Assembly (NCBI GenBank): GCA_036936605.1
Contig: JAUPFV010000003.1
Span: 76,802,273-76,866,272 of the forward strand
DNA from: Limnanthes douglasii subsp. nivea
Lineage: Eukaryota > Streptophyta > Magnoliopsida > Brassicales > Limnanthaceae
Direction of reading: 5' to 3'
Length of the DNA: 64,000 nt
A program made the translations under genes and the position numbers. The notes beneath the pieces were generated by a model. The model saw only the letters and a list, made by a program, of their open reading frames with translations, had not been told where the DNA came from and made no database searches. Shown one piece after another: positions 1 to 9,740 of the stretch. Within the stretch, counting starts at the first letter, position 1, and each line of letters opens with the position of its first letter.

Positions 1-450
1 GGTCCGGGATGAGGATTCATCTGAATCATAAACGAAGGAATCACTATGCTCTCGCGTAAACCGGTGCTCGACCTTCATATCATTCCTTAACAACCTATTA
101 TTATGTCGTCCCGACCAGGCTCGACCTTGACCGTGGTTTTCTTCTTCTTGACCCTGAATGTGATTTTCTTCTCTGTCGCTATCAGGTGATCGCTCTCTAT
201 GAACTCCCGGCCTATTTGTTTTGTAAACTAAAACTGCTCATTTGTCAGCATAATGCTTAGCTATATCGTCCAACGGCTGTTGCATAGTCATAATAAGGGT
301 CATCCGCTTATCTTGCCCCTGTTCATATTGGTCGTGATCGTAATGTTGCTCTTCAATATGGTTTCCTTCAAATCGGCGGTGTGCGGAATAAGAGATAATT
401 CTGCCGGCGTCCAACCCCATCGTTCTACCATTTACGGTATCTGCGTTCAT
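1..450 (-). pseudogene. gag N-terminal part, Ty3/gypsy element F
   Basis: On the minus strand an ATG at 450 opens a 70-codon frame rich in His, Asp, Glu and Gln, which stops at 238. Arg/Glu-rich coding-like sequence continues in other frames to the window edge at 1. The position 50 bases inside a primer-binding site, directly after an LTR, is where gag begins in a Ty3/gypsy element. The charged, low-complexity composition fits the poorly conserved gag N-terminus of Tat-like elements. No capsid motif is visible because the element runs off the left edge, so the assignment rests on context. The stop at 238 suggests decay. Confidence is moderate for gag and low for the exact frame. Confidence 0.5.
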
Positions 451-502
451 CTCTTTTTAAATTTGTGATTTGGGAGAATCTGTCATTGGGTATCACTTCA
501 GC

Positions 503-520
503 TTCCCACAGACAACGCCA
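503..520 (-). other. primer-binding site of element F
   Basis: The minus strand reads TGGCGTTGTCTGTGGGAA, starting two bases inside the LTR end (CTATCA then TT). It closely resembles the TGGCGCCGTCTGTGGGAA-type primer sites of plant Ty3/gypsy elements. TGGCG is complementary to a tRNA 3' end CGCCA. This fixes the orientation of element F as minus. Confidence 0.8.
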
Positions 521-521
521 A

Positions 522-856
522 TGATAGCTCCTGAAATATTTGGACCCTGATCTTACTACCAAATAAAATCGTAACAATATTTAGAAAGTTAAACACGATA
601 TTCTAGAGAGAGAAAGTAGTAAAATTTGTTATTAATAATAAATATTCACCATCCCCCATAAAAAGTATCTTCCTTTATATAGTACTGGAAGTGGACCCTC
701 ACCCACATGGGTGATCCACTTTTTCCTATTTCTATCCTTATTTACTCTAATTCTACACATACAATCATTATTTACAAGATATGTCCTTCTTATTTATTAT
801 CAATTATTCTTATTACGAACAATTATTTCACTCTCAAAATACCATTGTACCTTGTC
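522..856 (-). repeat. 5' LTR of element F (outer end unresolved)
   Basis: In plus orientation it begins with TG at 522, directly next to the primer site. On the minus strand a TATA box (TATATAAAGG, about 672-681) lies roughly 150 bases before the LTR end, as expected for R/U5. The other LTR end is not identified: element A begins at 857, and no partner LTR of F is in the window. The last part of 522-856 may therefore be LTR or other flanking DNA. Confidence 0.55.
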
Positions 857-1588
857 TCATAAAGGAGTAGGTATTCACAATCAATATCAACGATATACAT
901 CGAAGTCGAGCGGAATAAGGCAGAGCAGGACCAAAGAAAGCAAAACAGAGCAGGACAAAGTCGAGCGGGATCATATATGGAAAACCTAGGCAGAGTAGAA
1001 CAAGGCAGAGAAGGACCAAATCTAGCGGAGTAGAGCAGAACAAGGTCGGGCGCACTCAAACTTACGTTGAGTAGAGCATGACTAGAAGTACGCACATCCA
1101 GCCAAAGTAAGCTCAGAGAGGCTAGTCCGCACTAAGCTACAGTCGAGCAGAGCATGATCAGAAGTAAGCACGCTCAACTCAAACCAATAGAGAAACTTAG
1201 TGTGCGACATAGCCCAACAAAACATAAGTCGATATCAGACCTAACCAAGGCAGCCCTAGCACCCACCAAGAGGAACAACAAAGAATGCTCACCACGACAA
1301 GTTATAAACTAAGTGTTAAGCGAACAGAAGTTAATGAAGTTATAAAATATATTAATGGCCACCAATCAAGGAGAGACAGTCAACGGTCAAATATCCAAGG
1401 ATCATGATTAAGGAGGATTTGTAGCAATTAACTTAATGATGGTCACGACCCATTAAATATTTGTAATTAATAGAGGAGTTATGGTCAAGCGTAGTATATA
1501 TACGGGGCTAATTTTTTTTGTAGAGGGGGACTAGAAAAATATTCTTGAATCAATAATATTACTACCTTGGCAGTTCATTGTTTTAGGT
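857..1588 (+). repeat. 5' LTR of element A
   Basis: It matches 28440-29018 plus 37721-37829. The start corresponds to TGATAACAG in the 3' copy, but here TG has become TC. The region 890-1160 is made of short GAGCAGGAC / GTCGAGCGG-like words, and the 5' copy carries some tens of bases more of these than the 3' copy. A TATA box (TATATATA, about 1495-1502) precedes a conserved ACGGGGCTAA. Homology between the copies ends at about 1588; the true LTR end may be the CA about 12 bases earlier. Confidence 0.8.
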
Positions 1589-1605
1589 TTTTCCCATAAT
1601 ATATT

Positions 1606-1623
1606 TGGCGCAATATCTGGGAA
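1606..1623 (+). other. primer-binding site of element A
   Basis: TGGCGCAATATCTGGGAA lies just inside the 5' LTR and looks like a mutated form of the TGGCGCCGTCTGTGGGAA-type site of plant Ty3/gypsy elements. Confidence 0.7.
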
Positions 1624-1639
1624 TGATCAAAGCAATTTT

Positions 1640-3235
1640 TTCCCCAATGGTAGTAACTCGATCTGGGATCGATATTGATTCAAACGAAAGACGAATCACT
1701 ATGACCAATCCTAACCATGAAACTGACTGCTGTAGCCTCCACCTAAACAGGACGGTTTCGACGAATCCCTACAACGCAACATTCCAACACCGGTAGACCC
1801 ACTAGTAGCACCAGCCATCACAACACTTGTTACTAACCTGGCCGATCGCCCCCTACCACCTAACCTCCCTGAGGATGCGACCGAGGTTTGGAGAAACAGA
1901 TTTTGACAGTGCAAGCGGCCCAAGGCAACACCGAACGCGACCAGGAAGCCATGGACCTGGCAAACAAGATGACCATGGCATAGCTGTAGGAGGTTATTAA
2001 TATGCTGACGTCAAAAGCTGCATTCCAACTATCACCAGTTTCCACCCAAAACAGTAATCGAGGTAAGTCGAGAAGCAGTACGGGAAGGATCCTCTAAATG
2101 GGACAAGTTTGATGAAGGAACGAGAGACAGCGCTAGGCAAATACGCTAGAAGCTGTCGGCACCCAAGGATGGCAAGGAAGGAGCGAGCGAGCATTATGAC
2201 CATGTACGTCGGACTATGGCCGCCTACGTCCTCAAAGATTCACTTTTTACCAAAAAAAACCTTGCAGCCCAGCTTCCAAAGACATTCAACCCTTTTCATT
2301 TAGAGGTGTATGATGGATCAAGGGACCCTGAAAGGCATCTAGAGCAGTTCAGAAACATGATACTCACCTTTAATCCAGATGACGCTATGTTATGTAAGGC
2401 TCTTTCCATGACCCTTAAGGGAAATGCGATGGACTGGTTCAACAGCCTCCCCAAAAGTTCCATAAGCGATTTCGCAGGACTCTTTAGTGCATTCAAGAAC
2501 CAATTTGTAGGTAACAAGGAATTACGACAAGATCCTGACTCTATTATGGACCTCTAGCAAAGGAGGGAAGAATCCCTTTAAGGGCTACATCAGAAGATTC
2601 ATGCACACAATGAAGAAACTCCCTGAATTGGCCGAAAACATGGTCGTGGCTTCCCTCAAACGGGGATTGGACATGCAAGGTAAGCTTTACACTGACTTAG
2701 TTCACTTCCCCTGTGATAAAATAGGTGACATCTTGGCCCGAACGGACCATTTCATTAAGGTAGACGATGCCACCAAACTCCCACCGCCCTCGGGCGAGAC
2801 CACTGTAACCATCAAAAGCGCTGGAGATGGTAGTGGCAGAGTCCATGACGAGCGCCACAGGGAATTACCAAGACAAGCCGACGGTTAAAGAGGAACATCA
2901 TCGAGGGGGAGCGACTGACCTAGAAGAGAATCTACAATACTCACAAACAATTAAGCCAGGCCGCTTACGAATTCTTGGCGTGACAATTCACTCAACTCAC
3001 AGAGTCTATCTCTACCATTTACAACCGCACCAGAGATAGGACACGATATCGGGCTCGTAGATCCATGTCCGTCCCGGGATACAAGAATTCAACACGGAAT
3101 TTCTGAACATACCACAATAACCACGGTCACACAACCAACGACTACTGGCAATTAAAAGAAAAAGTCCAGCGACTGGTCGATAACGGCCTATTAATCCAGT
3201 TCGTACGACATCAGACTTCAGGACGATCGGCCTGC
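1640..3235 (+). pseudogene. gag of element A, degenerate
   Basis: The best-preserved piece, 2216-2557, encodes the Tat gag capsid region: a PKTFNPFHLEVYDGSRDP-like stretch, then HLEQFRNMILTFNPDDA, a WFNSLP core and FKNQFVG. The same pattern is found in the gag of B, C and D. A second piece (2601-2888) continues the capsid C-terminal part in another frame. Near 3110-3200 the degenerate zinc-knuckle region is recognisable as GHTTNDYWQLKEKVQRLVDNG. Frameshifts and stops (for example TAG at 2555) break it. At about 3235-3243 the sequence jumps straight to the end of RNase H, so protease, RT and most of RNase H have been deleted. Confidence 0.8.
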
Positions 3236-3242
3236 TAGACAA

Positions 3243-4620
3243 GGACCCCGCCTCGCCAACTCTGCTGCCGATGTTTTAGCCAAAGCGGTCGCGGCCGCCG
3301 ACCACCCTCTCCTTATCACCCAGGAAGTGCTAAGTATGGCTCATTTCAGCAAGACATCTCAGGTATTCTCGATCAACAATACCCACGACTGGTGTAACCC
3401 CTTCATCGAGTACCTCACCCACGGCAAGTTACCGCAAGATAAAGCTCTCGCCCGTACATTCCAGGTCAAATCGGCCAAATACTGCCTGCTTGACAACACC
3501 CCATACATGAAGAGCACCACCAGGCCACTTCTCCGTTGCCTAAACAAAAAAGAAGCTTCATCAGTCCTTCATGATTTGCATGCAGGCAACTCCGGGGCGC
3601 ACTATGGCCACCGCAGCCTCATTCAACGTTTCCTTCTTGCAGGATTTTATTGTCCCGAACTCGCCGCCAACGCCAAACACTTAGTTCAACAATGTCACGC
3701 ATGCCAGCAATATGTTAACTCTGTGCATAAGCCGGGCGAGCCAATGACAGCTATCCATATTCCCTGCCCCTTCAAAAAATGGGGCATCGATCTCGTTGGG
3801 CCTTTGCGGATGGCTACATGCAAACAATAATTTTTAATCATTGTAGTAGATTACTTTACCAAGTGGGTAGAGGCCAAAGCGTTGGCGCGCACCCGATCCC
3901 AGGAGGTATGTGACTTCATACACAACCAAATACTCACACATTTTGGCATACCACAAGTTCTAATGATGGATAATGGGCCTCAATTCTAAAACAAGGTATT
4001 TTCCACATTTTGTGATTAATTTGTCATCAAGCAGCACTTTTCCACCCTATTACCCACAAGCGAACGGGAAAGTCAAGGTTACCAACCGTACAATCCTCGA
4101 CATAATTAAGAAAAAACTCGATGGGTTAAAGGGAAGCTGGCCGGACAAATTAGCCGACGTGTTATGGGCATATCGTACAACACCAAGGGCCACCACGGGC
4201 GCGACTCCTTTCTCCCTTGTCTATGGAAGTGAGGTCGTCGTACCGCCTGAAATATTGATCCCTTCTCATCGTATCACTGCTTACTCTGACACAGATAATG
4301 ACGTCGGGCGAGCCGCATACATTGATCTGGTTGAAGAAGGGCGAGAGCAGGCGCGTATACGAGCAGAACATTACAAAAGTCTCATGCATAGCCGTTTTAA
4401 CTCCCAAGTTCGGCCACAGACCTTCCACGTCGGCGATCTCGTTATTAAAAAGGTTTTCCAAGGAGCGGGTGACCGAAAACTTGGGAAACTTGGTCCTGGT
4501 CGGGATGGGACCTACACTATAATTGCCAAAGACCATCATGGAGTGTTCCACTTCGCTGATGCTGAGGGCAAAGCCCTAAAACACCCATGAAATATCAGCC
4601 ATCTTAAGTTATACCATACT
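3243..4620 (+). pseudogene. RNase H tail and integrase of element A
   Basis: The segment starts with the last RNase H motif (SAADVLAKA) and continues into integrase. The HHCC zinc finger is visible (LHAGNSGAHYGH, then QQCHACQQ). The DDE core is recognisable as WGIDLVGPL, VVDYFTKWVEA and MDNGPQF, followed by VTNRTIL and WAYRTTPRATTGATPFSLVYG, then the C-terminal VGDLVIKKVF region. A TAA at about 3828 splits the core, a stop follows NGPQF, and a frameshift near 4050 separates the C-terminal part (3973-4590). Integrase normally joins the cDNA to the host chromosome; this copy cannot be translated whole. Confidence 0.85.
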
Positions 4621-4641
4621 ACGATATAAAATTCTCGATGC

Positions 4642-4690
4642 GCTCTTTTTCCCTTCTCATGGCGCGGAAGGGTTTTTCAATAAGGCATCT
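4642..4690 (+). other. conserved post-pol hairpin of element A
   Basis: Just after the integrase end, GCTCTTTTTCCCTT...AAGGGTTTTTCAATAAGGCATC folds with a CCCTT (4651-4655) / AAGGG (4668-4672) stem. The flanks CTCTTT and GG(T)TTT-AATRAGG are shared with the hairpins of B, C and D at the same place. The function is unknown. Confidence 0.6.
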
Positions 4691-4764
4691 ACATTATCTA
4701 TCATCAATACATTTTATCGTTTTCGCCAACTTTGTGTGAATACAGATTTTATGTAACTCCGCCA

Positions 4765-5139
4765 TGGTGTGGATTATTTTCAGCTGAGGGTAATTTTGTC
4801 TAAAGTTTTGTGATGTTTCAAGGGTATTTAATGCTTAAGTAGTTTCTAGTGAGAGATTTGAGCTGACTGGTTGTATTTAATGTTCATTACCCTATTAATG
4901 AAAGTGGTTGGGTATTTATACCCTTAATTATGGGCAACATGGACTCTCGGGTCATACTTATGAATTCGGGTCGAGTTCAATGACCCATTGGATTTTAATC
5001 AGGTAGGTATTTAGCTTAGTCATGAAGTGATTTCGTTTTTAATACATTAGTCCTGTTCGGATGGTTCAGTGGGTGGTTTTTGTTCGAATTACCCCTGTTC
5101 GGTTCCCACAGTGAGTGGTGAGAAAATTCGGACTCATCA
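4765..5139 (-). repeat. 3' LTR of element B
   Basis: 375 bases from TGGTGTGG to GACTCATCA, paired with 14197-14572. In minus orientation it is the downstream LTR. It lies directly upstream of the element's antisense gene. Confidence 0.92.
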
Positions 5140-5153
5140 GCAGCCCTTTTTTT
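5140..5153 (-). other. polypurine tract of element B
   Basis: The minus strand reads AAAAAAAGGGCTGC immediately before the 3' LTR, the expected place for the plus-strand DNA primer. Confidence 0.7.
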
Positions 5154-5298
5154 AGGTTATGTTCGAAGGCCTTTGGAAAGACCTAAAAAATAGTTCATGT
5201 GCACCCGTAACCACGTCCAGACAGATTTCGAATTGTGTAACGACTTTATCCGGACTGATGAAACTCTCAGAAGCTGAACGGTTTTGCCAGAGATCGTA

Positions 5299-5480
5299 GG
5301 ACACGTGTCCTTCTCTGATTTGCCTCACCGGCCGTTTTTCTCCTAGAATGGCGCTCCCACTTACTTCAAAAAGTAACCTTTTAATTAATGTTGGTGACAT
5401 CAGCGCCGTCCTTAATCATTACACATATCGTTTCGTATTCTCCTAGGTATCAAAGCATCATTTGTTCTTTTAGTATAAAT
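5299..5480 (+). promoter_or_regulatory. putative promoter of antisense gene, element B
   Basis: A perfect 12-base palindrome, GGACACGTGTCC (5299-5310), contains a CACGTG G-box, a known plant bZIP/bHLH site. A TATA box TATAAAT (5474-5480) lies about 100 bases before the ATG at 5578. GGTGACATCA at about 5391 resembles the TGACGTCA site in element E. Promoter activity is inferred. Confidence 0.5.
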
Positions 5481-5577
5481 TAGTCCACTTTTCACTGTTT
5501 TACCATCTTCATTATTTCTACTCTGTTAATCTTCAAAGCTTTTACCTCTCAAAAAACCCTTCTTTTGGTGTGAGTTT

Positions 5578-8168
5578 ATGTTCACAGCAAGAAACGCCCT
5601 AGTAAAAGGTCGGTGGCTCAACTTGTCGGAGTTAGAAAAAGCTCAAAACGTCGAACGAGAAAGGCGCATTGCTGCAGGCCTCCCTGTTTCTCCTATTGAC
5701 AAGTCTGATACACCAAGTTCAGAGCCTGATCGGGGTTCGTCTTCTACCAAAAGTTCTAAACCCAGAAGGGTATTCCAGCCCAACCTTTCTCCAATCGCTT
5801 CAGGCTCATCGGTCAAAGAATCAGAGCCCGTTGTTGAACCTGAACAGGCGGTTACAAGATTTAAGAGACCTTCCCCATTCATTTCTATGAGATTAGACGC
5901 TGATATCTCCCCATAGAAGCTGGTAGATCGACGAAGGGGTCGTTTGGTGAAAGGGCAGGCTGCCACTGCACAACCTAAACCTCCGAAATCCACGGCTTCT
6001 AAGTGCGGGGCTAAGAGTAAAACTACAGGGTCAGAAGCACCCATAAAAATCCCCAAGGACAAGCTGTCCGGTCCGGAGGCAACCAGTTCAAGCCTTTGGA
6101 AAGAGACCTCCGGATTGGAGCCCCAGCCGGACTCCAGACCACACGAGGAAAGCAATGCCCAACCATCCGGAGGGCCTACTGAGCCAACCACTAGCTCTTC
6201 TCTCCCAAAAATAGCTGACAATCCTTCCATGGTAATGGAAGATGTAATGGAGGACAACATTGAAGAAGCCCCTTTTGAGACCGATGTCTCCGGGCAGACA
6301 AGTGAGACTTCTATCATCAAGAAGAGCAAAGGCAAATAGAAGCTGTGTTTAAAGCATCCGGATCTGCCGGAGTGCCTTGTAGGAAATTTGGGCCTTGTAG
6401 CAAATAGAAGTAAGTGTAAAATATCTGCTAGCCATGCAGAAGATCAATTATGCGTTTATTTATACAGCTGAACTTGGCCGGATGAGGATGAAGTGAGGGA
6501 TTCCGGAAAATGTTAAAGTGAGGATACTAGTCGATCCGAAGACGCCCATGGATTGCAAACTCAGTGAGATAGTCTTCTATACTGAGTTATTTGATTGGGG
6601 GCTTAGGTTTCCCTTGGACCCAGAGATAGTCAGATATTTCCATATGATAAAGCTCTGCCAAAGTCAACTGAGCGCTAATGCCTGTTTCACCCTCATGGCC
6701 TGTATCATGGCTTCCAGGCTCTCCGAAATTCCTCTTCTGATGGAGAAATTTTCTGTTGTAGCAAGCCTCTGTACAAACCATGTCATCCCTTTCTATCACT
6801 TCAATATGAGCGACAATTACAAGGCGGTGGATGACTTACTTTAGTCGGAGAAAAGCTGGAAGAATCAATTTTTGTTCATTAGTGGTGCCTGGGAGAATGG
6901 GAGGAAGATTAAAGTTGGTGTCAACCCAAGCATGCTTACCAGTAGATGGCGAAGCGATGGTAAAAACCTCATCACATACTTCCACCTTTACTTATAACAA
7001 ATTTTTTTGTCTAATTTCTCTTCTTTTGTTTTTTGGTAGTGCTACCTAAGGATTTCAACGATTACATAGAGGCTGGGCAGACTAGTTGTGCCAAGATAAA
7101 TGCTTGGGCTGCTGAGAAATGGGGAAACTGCTTCCACAATTGTTTTACCAGAGGCAATTTAACAAGATCCCATCTCTGAAATACAACCGACCGGAAGGAC
7201 TTGTCTTGGGAGAAATTAACCACTCCACCCCCTCTGAGGGTGATTCTTCGGAAGACAGAGGGAAAAGATGGAAAATTGGTATTGCCAGGCAGAGCTAAAG
7301 CCCCAAGCAAGATGAAGGGTAAGAAGGGCAAAGGCAAGCAAGGTGTGGTTGAGGCCAATCCTACCGAGGTGGAGGAAGCTGTCCCAATAAACCCGGATGG
7401 GCAAGACCAATGACAGATTGATGTTGCTTTATTACAAGTGGTGGAACATGAAAGCACCAGGGAAGTGGTTGGATCTCCAAAACCCCAAAAGGCTCCCAAG
7501 AAAGACAGAAAACGGGGAGCAGAAGGCGTAGAGAGGGAGGCCAAGAAAAAGAAAACCTCCAAGGGAGACGAAGTTTCTCTCCGGACTCCGGAGCCTCTTC
7601 CTCCAGTTGACCCAACTGACCCCACCCAAGAAGAAGAAATCCCCAGTAACTTTCACACCGGAGAGGGTGCCGGAGGGGACATCAACATTGATGGTGTCGA
7701 CATTAGTGGGCTTCAAGGGATTGGTCTTTACTTTGAAGACCTTGACAAAGATGATTTTGCTGGACCCTACCTCCCCCAAGCTCTTCGAATATCGTCACAT
7801 TAAATGGTAAATATTTTTCTGTTTCAAGTGAGAGAGACATCGTCACCCGCTCCTTATTGAACAATATCTAGCCAATACCTACGTGGGAAAAGCAAGTACA
7901 AAATCAATCAGCCATCATCAACACACTCAATTCTGCTAAGGAGAGTTTGTCCAACGACCTCTTTACACTCAAGAAGAATTTCGAGGTGTTGAAGAAAGAA
8001 AATGAGGAGTTGATAAAGGGGAATGATGAATTGGCCACCAAACTGGCCACTTCGGAGGGGGTTTTCTCAGAGTTCCAATCCAAGCATGTTAACTTGGAGA
8101 AAAATCTTTCTTCTTCGAAAGAGGAGGTGAATCAAAGTTTAAGGCATTTTGTATATCTTAATGGGTAG
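5578..8168 (+). pseudogene. antisense gene (aORF) of element B
   Basis: This gene lies opposite to gag-pol, between integrase and the 3' LTR. The start is supported by the similar start in element E (MFTA-K/R..., then WLNLS-E/K-L-x-K). Exon 1 (5578-6959) has a Ser/Pro-rich N-terminal part and, at 6518-6844, a domain with the core LFDWGLRFPLDPEIVRYF and LMACIMASRLS, like the plant 'putative gypsy type transposon' family (Pfam Transposase_28). Exon 2 (7040-8168) is lysine-rich (KKGKGKQG, REAKKKKTS), contains GGDINIDGVDI and ends in a predicted coiled coil (about 7950-8140). It is broken by TAG codons at 5914 and 6337, a frameshift before 6518, further stops and a changed frame near 7800. Function unknown. 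Confidence 0.75.
6960..7039 (+). other. intron in the antisense gene of element B
   Basis: 80 bases, from GTAAAA to a pyrimidine-rich TTTTTTGGTAG. It interrupts the reading frame in phase 1, between the WGLR domain and the VLPKDFNDY segment. Elements C and D have an intron at the same protein position and in the same phase. Confidence 0.75.
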
Positions 8169-8420
8169 TTTTATTTTACACAATTCTTGCATTGTTTCAT
8201 AGTTTTTCAACTTTGGTGGCTAATGTTTAAACATACCTTAGTTATTTTACAAGTATTTTAAAGTGAGAGTGTTTAAATTCTGCGATGACAAATGTTTAAG
8301 TAGTCATCACTCCACCAATTCAATCTGGTCTCCCATCGATAAAAAATTTCAAAGAAATACTATTAATTGAAACACTCCGAATCTTTTAAGAAGGCATCAA
8401 ATTTTATAAAAAAGCCCGGA

Positions 8421-8470
8421 AACCTCATTAAAACCTCCCCGCGCCACCAGGGTAGGAAAGAGTATGCCCC
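8421..8470 (-). other. conserved post-pol hairpin of element B
   Basis: The minus strand reads CATACTCTTTCCTACCC...GGGGAGGTTTTAATGAGG. The stem pairs the CCTACCC side (8450-8456) with GGGGAGG (8434-8440), imperfectly. The flanks match those of the D and C hairpins. Confidence 0.6.
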
Positions 8471-8540
8471 CAAATATTTACATAAACTTTTAAACAAGTA
8501 AATATTTACATAGTTTTCATTCCAAGTACAACCGGAGGTG

Positions 8541-9740
8541 CTAAATGTTCCAGGGGTGATTCAAAATCCTTCCTTCCTTATCTTGGAGCCGGTATGTCCC
8601 AGACTTAAGCTTTTCACTGACCGCATAGGGTCCTTCCCAAGTTGGAGCTAACTTGCCGAACTGCTTCTCCGTGGTATGTAGGAAGACTTTCCTCAATACT
8701 TTATCCCCTGGTTGAAAATCCCTTCTCTTAATTTTAGAAGCAAACCTGCTTCTCATCAGACCTTGATAATGTATGACTCTGAGGTGAGCCTTAACTCTTC
8801 TTTCCTCCATCAAGTCAAGCTAGCCTCTGACTACCACTTTGTTAGCGTGTTCGGAAAAATTATGAACTCGAAATGAAGGAAGAGTAGCCTCTAAGGGAGC
8901 TATGGCATCCATCCCATATACTAAGGCAAAGGGAGATTTTTGTATTGCAGCCCCGGGAGTGGTCTGGTAGGCCTATAATACTTCTTGTAAATAACTCGGC
9001 CATTTTCTAACAGATCCCTCTAAATCCTTTTTAAGACCGGACAAGATGGTCCTGTTAGCCACTTCAACTTGACCACTTTCCTGTGGGTGGAAAGGAGAAG
9101 AGAAGCAGTGTTGGATGCCTCTAGTGGCGCAAAAATTCTCCATTTCCTTGTTGTTGAATCGTGGCCCATTGTCTGTAGTTATCTTCTGTGGAACCCCAAA
9201 TCTGCAACGAATATTAGACATGATGAATTTGATAACAGCCTTCGAGGTAGTGCCTCCCAATGGGGCTACTTCGATCCACTTCGAAAAGTAATCAATGGCA
9301 ACAATTATAGTTTTGCACCCCCCGGATGCCATGGGTAGAGGTCCCACTAAATCCAGCCCCCACCGAGCAACAGGTATTGGCTCATAAATTGACTCCAAAG
9401 GGACGGCTGGGGTATGAATTTCGATACTGTATCGTTGGCATGGATCACACTTCTTCACCAACTCCTTGGCATCTTGCATTATGGAGGGCCAGTAGTACCC
9501 AGCTAACAAAACTCTTCTAGTTAGAGCCCTGAACCCACAGTGTGATGATCCCTCACCATCATGTAATTCGGAGAGCACTATTTAAGACTCCTCGATCCCC
9601 AAACATCGCAAGAGGGGTTTACTATAGGATTTTTTTATAAAGAACATCTCTTAGGATGACAAAACCACGAACCTTGTATTTATTTTCCTTGCTATTGCTT
9701 TTTCTGAAGGCAAAATGCCATCTGAGAGATATTAAAGGAG
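8541..9740 (-). pseudogene. integrase of element B
   Basis: Read from about 9740 down to 8541. The HHCC finger is visible in the piece beginning at 9578 (LHDGEGSSHCGF, then KKCDPCQRY). The DDE core follows as WGLDLVGPL, IDYFSKWIEV and TTDNGPRFNNKE. The C-terminal part (8813-8541) has GDKVLRKVFLHT and GPYAV, as in C and D. A stop splits core from C-terminus near 8973, and there is another break before 9578. It would insert the cDNA if intact. Confidence 0.85.

Noticed and set aside
711..1095. Several 70-90 codon ORFs on both strands in the LTR of A
   Set aside because: They come from the repeated GAGCAGGAC-type words, have no domain and lie inside an LTR.
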